Counted from the stretch's first letter, positions 45,986 through 53,588 are shown. The stretch is 53,588 bases of DNA from an uncultured Ectothiorhodospiraceae bacterium (GCA_945787715.1 CALZJE010000018.1:1-53588); one strand, 5' to 3'. The notes: generated by a model from the sequence alone, not told the origin. Program-made: numbers and translations.

Positions 45986-46352
45986 GATAAATCTCCTTTT
46001 GAAAATTATATCAATGCCACTCATTATCAGTTTTAATTGTAGTCCGAGATATGCTTGTATCCTAATCACGAACACTTTTTTCTTTATTTACTCTTATACA
46101 TTTTAAAAATCAGATCAACATCAGAAATAAGATCTTAGTATTCCATATCCCACATTGAATAAAATAATAGGGATTTTACAGAATAAATTAGGCAACTCAT
46201 TATCTCTCACACTCGGCCGCCATATTGCATTACCCAGAAAAGCGAGTTGATCCGCGAGATAGCGCACCAATTGGCATTCAATCATTATGAATAATTTTCA
46301 ACCAGCAACTCAAGCATACTTTCAATAAGAACTTTATTGGCTATCTAAAATC
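45986..46352. other. Gap between divergent GyrI-like gene and membrane unit
   Basis: About 365 bases, no convincing gene on either strand. It must contain both divergent promoters. Confidence 0.5.
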
Positions 46353-46808
46353 ATGTTAGGCACATTAAAACTTCTGCTTCCCGCGCTTGTCCCTTCATGG
46401 CGCTTCTTTGATGCCATTGCCCCTTCTCCCAGAGTACAATTTATTCTATTAAATAAAGAAGAAAAGCCACTGCATCCCTGGCAAGAGTTTCGGCCTCGGC
46501 CAAAAAAAGTCACTTTTTTAAAAATGCTAAAGCGCCTGTTTTGGAATCCGACTTGGAATGAATCGCTATTTTTAGTGAGCTGTTCAGAACGTCTATTGGA
46601 CTACCCCACAAAACACAGTGAAGACGAAATATTAAACCGAATTATTCTTGAATTAAAAAAGGCGGGGCTTCTTGATGCAACGCCTGATCTATTTGCTATT
46701 CAGTTCCGACTAAAGCAAGTGCAAAGACGCAATCACTATTTGACTGAAAAAATTGTCTACCACTCACGAATTGAATCATTAAAGGATAATAATGTCGATG
46801 AGCTTTGA
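46353..46808 (+). CDS. Unknown 151-residue protein coupled to an HTTM-like protein
   Basis: It begins MLGTLKLLLPALVPSWRFFD and has no full membrane helix, but its N-terminus is hydrophobic. Middle motifs include HPWQEFRPRPKK and FWNPTWNESLFLVSCSERLL; the C-terminal half is charged and helical (RLKQVQRRNHYLTEK). I do not recognise a named family. Its stop lies 17 bases inside the next gene, so the two are translationally coupled and probably form one unit at the membrane. Confidence 0.75.
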   Translation: MLGTLKLLLPALVPSWRFFDAIAPSPRVQFILLNKEEKPLHPWQEFRPRPKKVTFLKMLKRLFWNPTWNESLFLVSCSERLLDYPTKHSEDEILNRIILELKKAGLLDATPDLFAIQFRLKQVQRRNHYLTEKIVYHSRIESLKDNNVDEL

Positions 46809-47478
46809 TGAAGCTGTTCGACTTACAGAAATTTTAATGGGCTTTGCCTTTGTGCAACAAAGCCTGGAACATTTATCCCCCAAACACAACGAATATTTTA
46901 TCTTCCTACCACGATTTATCTTGTCCATTTGCCTTATTACTGGATTTCAAACATCAATCGTCTTATATACACTTTTTTTAATTGCACTGTTTCAACTCAA
47001 AAGATTTCAAGGCCCATACAATGGCGGATCAGACCGCATGAGTTTGTTGATATTATCTTGCATGTGTCTTGCTCATCTAGCCCCTACTCCGTATTGGCAG
47101 GAAATAGCCATGGGCTATCTGGCACTACAACTGGTACTCTCATATTTTATCTCTGGTTGGGTAAAAATCGTTAATCCGGAATGGCGCAGTGGCCGGGCGC
47201 TATGCGATGTGTTTCAATTTTCGGCATACCCCGTGAGTGAGAGCTTAAGAGCATGGCACCAATCACCAAAATTGCTTTCTATCGCCTCTTGGTGGGTGAT
47301 GTTATTTGAATTACTGTTCCCTTTTTCCTTAATATCCAGTTACACACTAACAATAGCACTCATCATCACTGCAAGTTTTCACTTCGCCAATGCTTGCTTT
47401 TTCGGGCTTAATCGATTTTTCTGGATCTGGCTATCGGCATATCCTTCGATCATTTGGTTTCAGGGGCGGATTTTCTAA
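46792..47478 (+). CDS. HTTM/DoxX-like polytopic membrane protein
   Basis: 228 residues with about six hydrophobic segments. The motif GGSDRMSLLILSCMCLAHLA and the loop FISGWVKIVNPEWRSGRALC are reminiscent of HTTM-domain proteins, relatives of vitamin-K-dependent gamma-carboxylase, though the family is diverse and catalytic residues cannot be assigned. The start overlaps the preceding gene; the alternative ATG at 46798 would remove two residues. No signal peptide beyond the first helix. The pairing with the 151-residue protein suggests a two-protein membrane enzyme or assembly. Confidence 0.75.
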   Translation: MSMSFDEAVRLTEILMGFAFVQQSLEHLSPKHNEYFIFLPRFILSICLITGFQTSIVLYTLFLIALFQLKRFQGPYNGGSDRMSLLILSCMCLAHLAPTPYWQEIAMGYLALQLVLSYFISGWVKIVNPEWRSGRALCDVFQFSAYPVSESLRAWHQSPKLLSIASWWVMLFELLFPFSLISSYTLTIALIITASFHFANACFFGLNRFFWIWLSAYPSIIWFQGRIF

Positions 47479-47574
47479 ATCATTGACAAAAACGATTACG
47501 CGCAAAAAACCAAACAATAAAAATATATTATCGCTATAATTATATGATTTTTAGTCCATTTAGAGAAAACGACC

Positions 47575-47913
47575 ATGAGCGCACTACCCCATTGCCCAAA
47601 ATGCAAATCAGAATATACCTATGAAGACGGAACGCTCTATATTTGCCCAGAATGTGCCCATGAGTGGTCTAAAGATGGTAGTGACGAAACAAGTGATGAA
47701 ATCATTGTAAAAGATGCGAACGGAAATCCACTACAAGACGGCGATACAGTAACGGTGATCAAGGATCTTAAAATTAAAGGATCATCAAACGTAGTTAAAG
47801 TAGGAACAAAAGTGAAAAACATTCGCCTTGTTGATGGCGACCACGATATCGATTGTAAAATTGATGGCTTTGGCCAAATGAGTTTGAAATCTCAATTTGT
47901 TAAGAAAGTTTAG
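47575..47913 (+). CDS. yjdM: YjdM/PhnA-like zinc ribbon protein
   Basis: 112 residues. The N-terminal zinc ribbon is CPKC (residues 7-10) and CPEC (24-27) in [20 protein letters not shown]. The C-terminal PhnA domain follows: [40 protein letters not shown] and the closing [14 protein letters not shown]. The old name PhnA (phosphonoacetate hydrolase) does not hold for most members; the E. coli protein YjdM has no firm function. It is a single cytoplasmic gene with its own promoter gap of 96 bases. Confidence 0.93.
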   Translation: MSALPHCPKCKSEYTYEDGTLYICPECAHEWSKDGSDETSDEIIVKDANGNPLQDGDTVTVIKDLKIKGSSNVVKVGTKVKNIRLVDGDHDIDCKIDGFGQMSLKSQFVKKV

Positions 47914-47927
47914 TTTGAATTTCTGCC

Positions 47928-47947
47928 GTTTTTATTCGAGTAAAAAC
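47928..47947. terminator. Possible AT-rich terminator after yjdM
   Basis: GTTTTTA (47928-47934) pairs with TAAAAAC (47941-47947) around TTCGAG, 14 bases after the yjdM stop. The stem is AT-rich and no U-run follows, so this is weak. Confidence 0.35.
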
Positions 47948-47971
47948 AATAATTAATTTGCATAATTGGTA

Positions 47972-48072
47972 CTACTCCCCTTGTAGAAAGTCTATTCGTA
48001 AATACCATAATAATAAAAACGAACCACTACGCTTGTTACCATCCGCGAGTAGGTGATTTTTAATAAAGAGTT
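47972..48072 (-). pseudogene. Remnant of a second Fic/RhuM-type C-terminal domain
   Basis: Translating the minus strand gives KLFIKNHLLADGNKRSGSFL followed by LLWYLRIDFLQGE and a stop. It matches the Fic motif block of the rhuM-fic gene at 48402-49442 (KNHPLADGNKRSGSF, then LFLWYLRLN) nearly residue for residue, so it is a paralogous fragment. It has no start and is bounded on its 5' side by the palindromic repeat at 48073. Confidence 0.75.
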
Positions 48073-48145
48073 TCAGGCCTGCATTATTGTATTATTTCTT
48101 CTTGATTCGAGAAATAATGCAATAATGCAGGCCAGGCACCTTTTT
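48073..48145. repeat. Palindromic repeat family, copy 2
   Basis: A 24 bp stem with one G-U pair: 48076-48099 (GGCCTGCATTATTGTATTAT and on) with 48110-48133, 10 base loop, then AGGCACCTTTTT. The right arm and tail are identical over 31 bases to copy 1 at 45272. It lies exactly at the join between the hsdR fragment and the fic fragment. Confidence 0.85.
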
Positions 48146-48395
48146 GATGAGATACGGTTTCCAAAACAGACACGGGAATATGTGGGTTTATTTTTTGCAA
48201 TTGCGTTAATAGGCGATCAAATAAAACAATCTGTCGGTATTAGATTCGTTCTGGACTGTTGCCATACCCCAGGGCACTCTCTCTGGCTTCGTCATTCACC
48301 TTGTCAGGAGCAATGTCATAACCACAGATATAGTCATAACCGATGGATTTAAACCAGTTGAGGCAGAGTTGTTCTAGTTGGTCTTCCGTGATCAT
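48146..48395 (-). pseudogene. 5' fragment of a second hsdR gene
   Basis: Begins MITEDQLEQLCLNWFKSIGY and continues YRQIVLFDRLLTQLQKINPH, ending at VSHQ where the palindromic repeat begins. Over this stretch it is nearly identical to residues 1-71 of the complete HsdR at 50220-53447. Differences: an in-frame insertion of about 13 codons (including NDEARESALGYG) after IAPD, and a TAA stop just before YRQIV. Its ATG lies 6 bases after the rhuM-fic stop, which suggests that the original order was rhuM-fic then hsdR. Confidence 0.85.
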
Positions 48396-48401
48396 TAGGT
48401 C

Positions 48402-49442
48402 TTATGCCTTTAACAAAATAAAATGCTCTATTAGATGAATAATCAATTTTTTTTGATCTGGCTTGCTCTCCGCGACTAACAGAGCAAGTGCAACCAGCGT
48501 ATTGTCATTTATCAATTGCTCAACAGGTTTAGCCAGTAAGTGTTGATTCAATCGTAAGTACCACAAAAACAGGAATGAACCACTGCGTTTATTGCCATCA
48601 GCTAACGGATGATTCTTAGCAGTTCCTGCGCATCCATGCGCCCACTGCATATAGTACATCCTGTACAAAATAACAAATTAGAGAAGATTTGTTGCACGAC
48701 TCGCCACATTGGGATAAAACAGTTCATTTCCAATACCCTGTTCAATAGTCGCAACAGCAGATGCTAATCCTTCACCCCGCAACTGGCCGAATAATTCAGT
48801 TGCTTCGCCTTTGTTAATTAGCGCTTGTTTGAGTTGTGCAATAGCTGATAACACATCGGCTGAATCAAGCGATCGCATATCGGTTTGTTTAGTTGTCAAC
48901 TCACCAAGGCTTTGTTCATCATAGCCCTGCAGCAATGACCAACTACGGGCGTAGTCGCTAATGACGAAAAGCACTGCTTTACCATCCGGGTTGACAAATT
49001 GTTGGTTAGCTAACGTTTGAGATAGCAACTGCACCACCTGATCAAACTCCACACCCCGTTCCTTCAAACGGCGTTGGTTTAAAGTGTAACCTTGAACCAG
49101 ATGTTGTTTTAATACATTTGTCGCCCATTGGCGAAATTGCACTCCACGTTGGGATTTGACTCGATAACCAACCGAAATAACATCATCCAAATTGAAGTAT
49201 TGAATATTATAGGTTTTGCCATCACCAGCAGTATGTGCAAATTTTGCACATACTGAATCTCGAACCAATTCACCCTCTTTAAACACATTATTAACATGCT
49301 TTGTGATAACTGAACGCTCACGGCCAAACAACTCTGTCATTTGTGCTTGAGATAACCACACGGTGTCCTGGTCGAGTGAAACTTCTAGCTGCACTTCACC
49401 ATCGACTGACTGAAAAATTTTTATTTGGTTAACTTCTGTCAT
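48402..49442 (-). pseudogene. rhuM: RhuM family protein with C-terminal Fic domain, interrupted by one stop codon
   Basis: From MTEVNQIKIFQSVDGEVQLE the RhuM domain runs about 255 residues (WLSQAQMTELFGRERSVITK, GVQFRQWATNVLKQHLVQGY) to ASRATNLL, then a TAA (48678-48680). The same frame continues FVI, a 17-codon insert (48618-48668), and KNHPLADGNKRSGSFLFLWY, the Fic/Doc-type motif. Removing the stop and insert gives NLLYFVIKNHPLADGNKR, as in intact relatives. RhuM-Fic proteins are often encoded among type I restriction genes and their role is unsettled. The N-terminal part may still be made as a truncated protein. The start at 49442 is preferred over an upstream ATG that lies in a REP sequence. 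Confidence 0.85.
48618..48668 (-). repeat. 51-base in-frame palindromic insert within rhuM-fic
   Basis: On the minus strand it consists of three small inverted repeats: GTACAGGATGTAC, GCGCATGGATGCGC and GCAGGAACTGC, each with a GGA- or GAA-containing loop. It is exactly 17 codons and leaves the frame open. The boundaries are inferred from the protein motif it separates (VI | KNHP). Confidence 0.7.
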
Positions 49443-49460
49443 GAAATATAGTACATGACC

Positions 49461-49538
49461 GTAGGTTGGGGTGACGACTGTATGGATGCAGGAGGTAGAG
49501 CAACGCATGGAGCGGTTGCCGACGCAGGAACCCCAACG
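49461..49538 (+). repeat. REP palindrome A, interrupted by a 49-base insert
   Basis: GTAGGTTGGGGTGACG (49461-49476) and AGGAACCCCAAC (49526-49537) are the two halves of the REP seen intact at 50106. Between them are 49 bases containing TGTATGGATGCAGGA and GCATGGAGC. GACG occurs on both sides (49473-49476 and 49521-49524), as expected of a 4-base target duplication. Confidence 0.75.
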
Positions 49539-49559
49539 GATTTATATATTTCTACATTA

Positions 49560-50084
49560 TTATTCACCATATCTTCCCTCATCCTCATCGCAACCAGCCC
49601 AGCAGGGTGAAATCAATTTTTTTTCAATAAAGCGATGAACACTTGAATGTTTCCAATCAGTTGGCTTGTTCACGTAACCATGCTTAACGGGGTTATAGTG
49701 AATATAATCCACATGACGTTCAAAATCATTTTCGTCTCGAATTAAATGCTCCCAAAACCTACGTTGCCAGATACCACGCTCACCTTTATTTTTACGACTG
49801 GTCGAAATACGTTCCGCTTTTGCCAAGGTGCGAGAAAAACTACCTTTAATTAAATTCCAGCGTTTGGAAAAATCCGCATCGCTTTCCGGTAGTGTCCAAA
49901 TCGCGTGCAAATGATCAGGTAAAATTACAATTGCATCGATTTTAAAAGTGTGATTCTGTTTTACCTTTTTTGTCGCTTCACGCAAAACATCAACATGATC
50001 CACCAATAATGTTTTGCGTCGTTCGGCAAGATTCACCGTAAAAAAGTATGTCGCACCCGGTACATCGGCTCGTCGATAACGCAT
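49560..50084 (-). CDS. REP-associated tyrosine transposase (RAYT)
   Basis: 174 residues of the Y1/HUH transposase family. The HUH motif is in ILPDHLHAIW (His58, His60) and the candidate catalytic tyrosine is in DYIHYNPVKHGYV (Tyr127 or Tyr130). WQRRFWEHLIRDENDFERHV is the typical conserved middle. RAYTs are single-copy relatives of IS200/IS605 transposases that act on REP hairpins, cutting single-stranded DNA. REP palindromes lie on both sides: A at 49461 beyond its 3' end, B and C just upstream of its start. The C-terminus (CWAGCDEDEGRYGE) is a short acidic tail. The gene looks intact. Confidence 0.94.
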   Translation of the reverse strand: MRYRRADVPGATYFFTVNLAERRKTLLVDHVDVLREATKKVKQNHTFKIDAIVILPDHLHAIWTLPESDADFSKRWNLIKGSFSRTLAKAERISTSRKNKGERGIWQRRFWEHLIRDENDFERHVDYIHYNPVKHGYVNKPTDWKHSSVHRFIEKKLISPCWAGCDEDEGRYGE

Positions 50085-50105
50085 CGTTATTCATATTCCC
50101 ATCAT

Positions 50106-50137
50106 GTAGGTTGGGGGTGACGAAGGAACCCCAACGG
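50106..50137 (+). repeat. REP palindrome B
   Basis: GTAGGTTGGGGGTGACGAAG followed by GAACCCCAACGG; the GTAG head and the GTTGGGG/CCCCAAC stem are typical of REPs recognised by RAYTs. It starts 22 bases upstream of the transposase start. Confidence 0.85.
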
Positions 50138-50160
50138 TTTGCGTTTAAATTCAACATTGT

Positions 50161-50191
50161 GTTGGGGTTCGTTCCTCACCCCAACCTACGG
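50161..50191 (-). repeat. REP palindrome C, inverted relative to B
   Basis: GTGTTGGGG (50161-50169) to CCCCAACCTAC (50181-50191) is the reverse complement form of B, so B and C make a REP pair (a BIME-like unit) between the transposase and hsdR. Confidence 0.85.
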
Positions 50192-50219
50192 TCCTCGGTT
50201 TCAAATCGAATTCGTTTTT

Positions 50220-53200
50220 CTAAGCACTCCAACTATTACTCAAAGCCTCAGCCTGTTTCAAACACAACTCAACAGCTGCATCTGATTTATCTGGCGGATA
50301 TTTCCACTTCCTCAACGCTCTTCTTACCAAATTACGTAATTTCGCTCTAACACTATCTCTCACTTGCCAATCAACAGTGGTGCTTTTACGCAGTTGCTGG
50401 GTTATATGTTTTGCAAGGTCTCGTAGATTGTTATCTCCCAGCTCTCGTACAGCAGACTCGTTTTGTACCAATGCGCGGTAGAAAGCAATTTCATCGGCAT
50501 TGAGTCCTAGCTTTTCCGCTTCGTTTAAAGCTTCTTCCATTTCTTTAGCCATAGCGATCAACTCTTCGATCACCTGGGCAGTTTCAATGGCGCGGTTATG
50601 GTATTTGCGTAAGGTTTCAAGTATACGATCAGAATATTTCTTTTCCGAAACCACATCGGTTTTCATGCGGGCTTTGATCTCGTCACGCAAGAGTTTTTCT
50701 AATAGCTCAACTGCCAAGTTCTTTTGTGGCAGGTTCTTAACGTCTTCCAAAAACTTATCTGATAGCAAGCCGATATTCGGCTTATCCAAACCGACCAAGT
50801 CGAAAATATCCGCCACACCATCAGCAACAATCGCATTATCGATAATCTGTTTTAAAGCTGAGTGTTTCTCTTCATCAGTACGGCGCTTGTCAATGGTGGT
50901 GAACTTGCTAATGGCCGCCTTCACAGCGGATAAGAAAGCAATCTCTTTCTTCAGCGGCTCCACTTCGTCCATGGTACTGCACAGCGTATAGGCCGTTCGA
51001 ATAACCGCCATCATATTCAGAAAACGTTTCTTGCCATCATCCTGGCCGAGTATATGGTTCATGGCCCCCGGTAACAGCTGCAGGGCATCCGACTCATACT
51101 TGCTGTAATCGAATCCCATGGTCGCTCCCGGCGTCCTGCCTCCCGCGACATTCGAACATCCATGTCCAGCCATCATGCCGTGCATGGCATCCATTGCTTC
51201 TAACAGCTTAGCGTAGGCTTCACGGGTATCGTGAGTGGGCTCACCTTTACCTTTGGAGGCGGTATAGGTCTTTAGTGCATGTTTTAATTCATTAGCGATG
51301 CCGATGTAATCCACCACCAAACCGCCGGGTTTATCTTTAAACACACGGTTGACCCTGGCGATGGCCTGCATCAGGTTGTGGCCTTTCATGGGTTTATCGA
51401 CATACATGGTGTGACAGTTGGGCGCATCAAAACCGGTCAGCCACATATCCCGCACAATCACCAGTTGCAGCGGGTCGTTGACATCTTTAAAGCGTTTTTC
51501 AAACAGCTTCTTGGTCTCTTTGTTATAGATGTGAGGTTGAAGCTTGGCTTTATCCGATGCTGAGCCAGTCATCACCACTTTAATTGCACCCTTGGCGGGG
51601 TCTACATCATGCCATTCTGGCTTTATCGCCACGATAGCATTGTACATATCCGCACAGATGTCACGGCTCATACAGACAACCATGCCTTTACCAGGCATAG
51701 CCGTGGTGCGGTTTTCAAAATGGACGACTAAATCCTCGCACACTTGCTGTAGTCGCGGCTCGCTGCCCACCAGCTTTTCAAGTGCCGCCCACTGGGACTT
51801 GGTCTTCTCCCGCTGCGAAATATCCTCTTCGTCCTCAATCACCTCATCCACTTCATCGTTAAGGACCTCAATCTCTGCCTGTTTGATATCCAACTTAGCC
51901 AAGCGAGATTCGTAATAGATAGGCACGGTCGCGCCATCATCCACCGCATCCTGAATATCATAGATAGAGACATAGTCACCAAATACCGCCCGGGTGTCTT
52001 TGTCTTGTGCGGATACCGGTGTACCGGTAAATCCAATGAATGTGGCACTGGGCAAAGCATCGCGTAAATGCTTGGAATAACCAAAGGTGTACTTACCGGT
52101 TTTGCTATTAAACTTGGCTTTATCGCCGTAGTGGCTACGGTGTGCCTCATCACTCACCACCACAATATTGTGGCGTTGGCTGAGAACCGGGTGAGATACC
52201 TCATCACCTAAAAGTGAGAACTTTTGTACGGTAGTAAAAATGATTCCACCAGATTGACGACTCGCAAGCACATCACGAAGACGCTCCCTGTCTGGCATAT
52301 TTTTGGGATAACCATCATTTTCATCACCTATCCTAATAGGCGTTTGTTTTAAGGTTTCCGCAGCCATACCAAAAGTGTTAAATAGCTGGCCATCTAAATC
52401 ATTACGATCGGTCACCACTACAATGGTCGGATTATTCATCTCCGGTTGGGCCAACAGTTTACCCGCATAACAAACCATGGAGATCGATTTACCCGAACCC
52501 TGTGTATGCCAAACCACCCCCGCTTTTCCGGAACCCGGTACGACTTTTTCTGCATAAGTAGCACGAGGCTCTGCCACCATATCAAGCGCCTGTTGTTGTG
52601 ATGCTACAACCGTCGCCCTCACCGCTTCACGCACCGCGTGGAATTGGTGATACCCTGCGATCTTTTTAATAACCGCATCACCATCCTGCTCAAACAGAAT
52701 GAAATAGTGGATGTAATCCAAAAATAGCTCTGGTTTAAAGAAACCTTTCACCAAGGTCTCTAGGCGATACTCAAATAATGGCTTGTCATCTTGATTAGCC
52801 ACGGTACGCCAAGGCAAAAAACGCTCTTTGTTGGCCGTTAAAGAACCCACCCTAGCATTGATTCCATCACTCACCGCTAACGCCTCGTTAAAAACAAATA
52901 GATCAGAGACTTCATCTTTATAGGTTTGTAACTGTTGATAAGCAGACCAAATATCCGCGCTTTCATCGGCCGGATTTTTTAGCTCAATCACTGCCAGTGG
53001 CAAACCATTGATAAACACAATCAGATCTGGGCGGCGCATTTGCTTAGCACCCGAGAGAGTGTATTGATTTACTACCAAAAACTGATTATTGGCCGCAGTG
53101 GCAAAATCCAGCAACTGCACATAGTCAGTTTTATCCTTGCCTTCGTCTTTAAACTCAACCTTAACCCCCTCCAACAAAAAGCGATGAAAAGCTTTGTTAC

Positions 53201-53447
53201 TTTTGATTAATATCGGAGTTTCAGGCTTGGCGATTTGGTGAGATACGGTTTCCAATACAGAAACCGGAATATGCGAGTTTATTTTTTGAAGTTGTGTTAA
53301 TAAACGATCAAATAGAACAATCTGACGGTAGTCGGTTCGTTCTGGGTTATCACCATCGGGGGCGATGTCGTAACCACAAACATAGTCGTAGCCGATAGAT
53401 TTAAACCAATCGAGGCAGAGTTGTTCTAGTTGGTCTTCAGTAATCAT
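50220..53447 (-). CDS. hsdR: Type I restriction enzyme R subunit HsdR
   Basis: 1075 residues. The nuclease domain shows a PD-ExK site: Asp141 (RRPDLIVFINGLPLAVIELK) with Glu155 and Lys157. The translocase has Walker A HTQGSGKS (Lys320), DEAH in VVSDEAHRSHYG, FIGFTGTP, and the late motif RDMWLTGFDAP then IARVNRVF. The C-terminal 200 residues are helical and would bind the methylase core. HsdR cuts DNA after ATP-driven translocation together with HsdM and HsdS, neither of which is in the window; they are expected beyond the right edge. The start overlaps the upstream stop (ATGA). The gene is intact, and its 5' end is duplicated at 48146-48395. Confidence 0.96.
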   Translation of the reverse strand: MITEDQLEQLCLDWFKSIGYDYVCGYDIAPDGDNPERTDYRQIVLFDRLLTQLQKINSHIPVSVLETVSHQIAKPETPILIKSNKAFHRFLLEGVKVEFKDEGKDKTDYVQLLDFATAANNQFLVVNQYTLSGAKQMRRPDLIVFINGLPLAVIELKNPADESADIWSAYQQLQTYKDEVSDLFVFNEALAVSDGINARVGSLTANKERFLPWRTVANQDDKPLFEYRLETLVKGFFKPELFLDYIHYFILFEQDGDAVIKKIAGYHQFHAVREAVRATVVASQQQALDMVAEPRATYAEKVVPGSGKAGVVWHTQGSGKSISMVCYAGKLLAQPEMNNPTIVVVTDRNDLDGQLFNTFGMAAETLKQTPIRIGDENDGYPKNMPDRERLRDVLASRQSGGIIFTTVQKFSLLGDEVSHPVLSQRHNIVVVSDEAHRSHYGDKAKFNSKTGKYTFGYSKHLRDALPSATFIGFTGTPVSAQDKDTRAVFGDYVSIYDIQDAVDDGATVPIYYESRLAKLDIKQAEIEVLNDEVDEVIEDEEDISQREKTKSQWAALEKLVGSEPRLQQVCEDLVVHFENRTTAMPGKGMVVCMSRDICADMYNAIVAIKPEWHDVDPAKGAIKVVMTGSASDKAKLQPHIYNKETKKLFEKRFKDVNDPLQLVIVRDMWLTGFDAPNCHTMYVDKPMKGHNLMQAIARVNRVFKDKPGGLVVDYIGIANELKHALKTYTASKGKGEPTHDTREAYAKLLEAMDAMHGMMAGHGCSNVAGGRTPGATMGFDYSKYESDALQLLPGAMNHILGQDDGKKRFLNMMAVIRTAYTLCSTMDEVEPLKKEIAFLSAVKAAISKFTTIDKRRTDEEKHSALKQIIDNAIVADGVADIFDLVGLDKPNIGLLSDKFLEDVKNLPQKNLAVELLEKLLRDEIKARMKTDVVSEKKYSDRILETLRKYHNRAIETAQVIEELIAMAKEMEEALNEAEKLGLNADEIAFYRALVQNESAVRELGDNNLRDLAKHITQQLRKSTTVDWQVRDSVRAKLRNLVRRALRKWKYPPDKSDAAVELCLKQAEALSNSWSA

Positions 53448-53588
53448 TCTACCGCTTTCCCATCATTGGTGATATAAGCCTGTTCCGGGTGGTGTGGGCT
53501 TGTGGGATACCGATAACGAAGCCGTCTATCCTTAATCATAGGCTGTAGATAGTCCTTGCGAATACCGTCAATCGAACGGTTTAATAAG
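53444..53588 (-). CDS. C-terminal end of an unidentified protein upstream of hsdR
   Basis: Forty-seven residues and a stop, including IRKDYLQPMIKDRRLRYRYP and a final HPEQAYITNDGKAVE. This looks like the last winged-helix-like segment of an ATP-binding or AlbA_2-type protein of the kind often encoded in type I restriction loci, but the fragment is too short for a firm call. Its TGA overlaps the hsdR ATG, so the two are translationally coupled. Confidence 0.6.
   Translation of the reverse strand, partial: LLNRSIDGIRKDYLQPMIKDRRLRYRYPTSPHHPEQAYITNDGKAVE

Noticed and set aside
48650-48668. GUACAGGAUGUAC in the rhuM insert as a CsrA/RsmA binding site
   Set aside because: It resembles the CsrA consensus but lacks one base and lies inside a coding region among other GGA hairpins; more likely a feature of the repeat.

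Overview
The window reads as a chromosomal piece of a low-GC gammaproteobacterium. The support is gene content and order: hrcA-grpE-dnaK-dnaJ-dapB with nadK-recN diverging from it, and the fur/bamE and ratA-rnfH neighbourhood, all with gammaproteobacterial-type proteins. A polar chemosensory operon and several accessory loci suggest a free-living or facultatively motile bacterium. I cannot name a genus from sequence alone. No rRNA, tRNA or CRISPR array was seen.

Layout. 1-5.8 kb (minus): heat-shock block hrcA, grpE, dnaK, dnaJ, a small membrane protein and the start of dapB. Sequences resembling sigma-32 promoters lie before dnaK and before grpE. 6.1-8.8 kb (plus): nadK, apparently frameshifted near its start, and recN. 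8.9-10.9 kb: a membrane chemoreceptor. 11-16.8 kb: DUF1835 protein and fur (minus) diverging from bamE, a large hairpin, rnfH and ratA, a sodium-dependent transporter, and sbcB. 17.1-28.9 kb (minus): a chemosensory operon with three receptors, CheY, a STAS protein, CheA, CheW, CheR, CheD, CheB and a second CheW, ending in a clear terminator. cheV lies just upstream with its own terminator.

30.5-36.6 kb (plus): mtgA, whose 3' end runs into a roughly 250 bp element with 28 bp inverted ends; then a 1018-residue TPR membrane protein followed 17 bases later by an orphan protein in which type VI sheath subunits TssB and TssC appear fused. 36.8-41.5 kb (plus): hypC-hypD-hypE-hypF for NiFe-hydrogenase maturation, visibly more GC-rich than its left neighbour and without hypA, hypB or a hydrogenase in view. 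42.1-47.9 kb: argE, a TPR-SGNH fusion, a GyrI-like protein, a two-gene HTTM-like membrane unit, YjdM, and two very small membrane proteins.

48-53.6 kb (minus) is a scarred accessory region. It holds a complete HsdR restriction subunit, a REP-associated transposase flanked by REP palindromes, a rhuM-fic gene broken by one stop codon and carrying an in-frame palindromic insert, a 5' fragment of a second hsdR, and a fragment of a second fic. Together these look like a duplicated type I restriction accessory module that has mostly collapsed.

How genes work together: the heat-shock genes form the DnaK chaperone machine plus its possible repressor; the che genes encode one complete signalling array with both adaptation enzymes; hypC-F build the Fe(CN)2CO centre of a hydrogenase that must be encoded elsewhere or be lost. 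The most unusual items are the TPR/TssB-TssC pair, the receptor with a long basic tail ending in a pentapeptide-like motif, and the small palindromic inserts found both inside rhuM and inside a REP.
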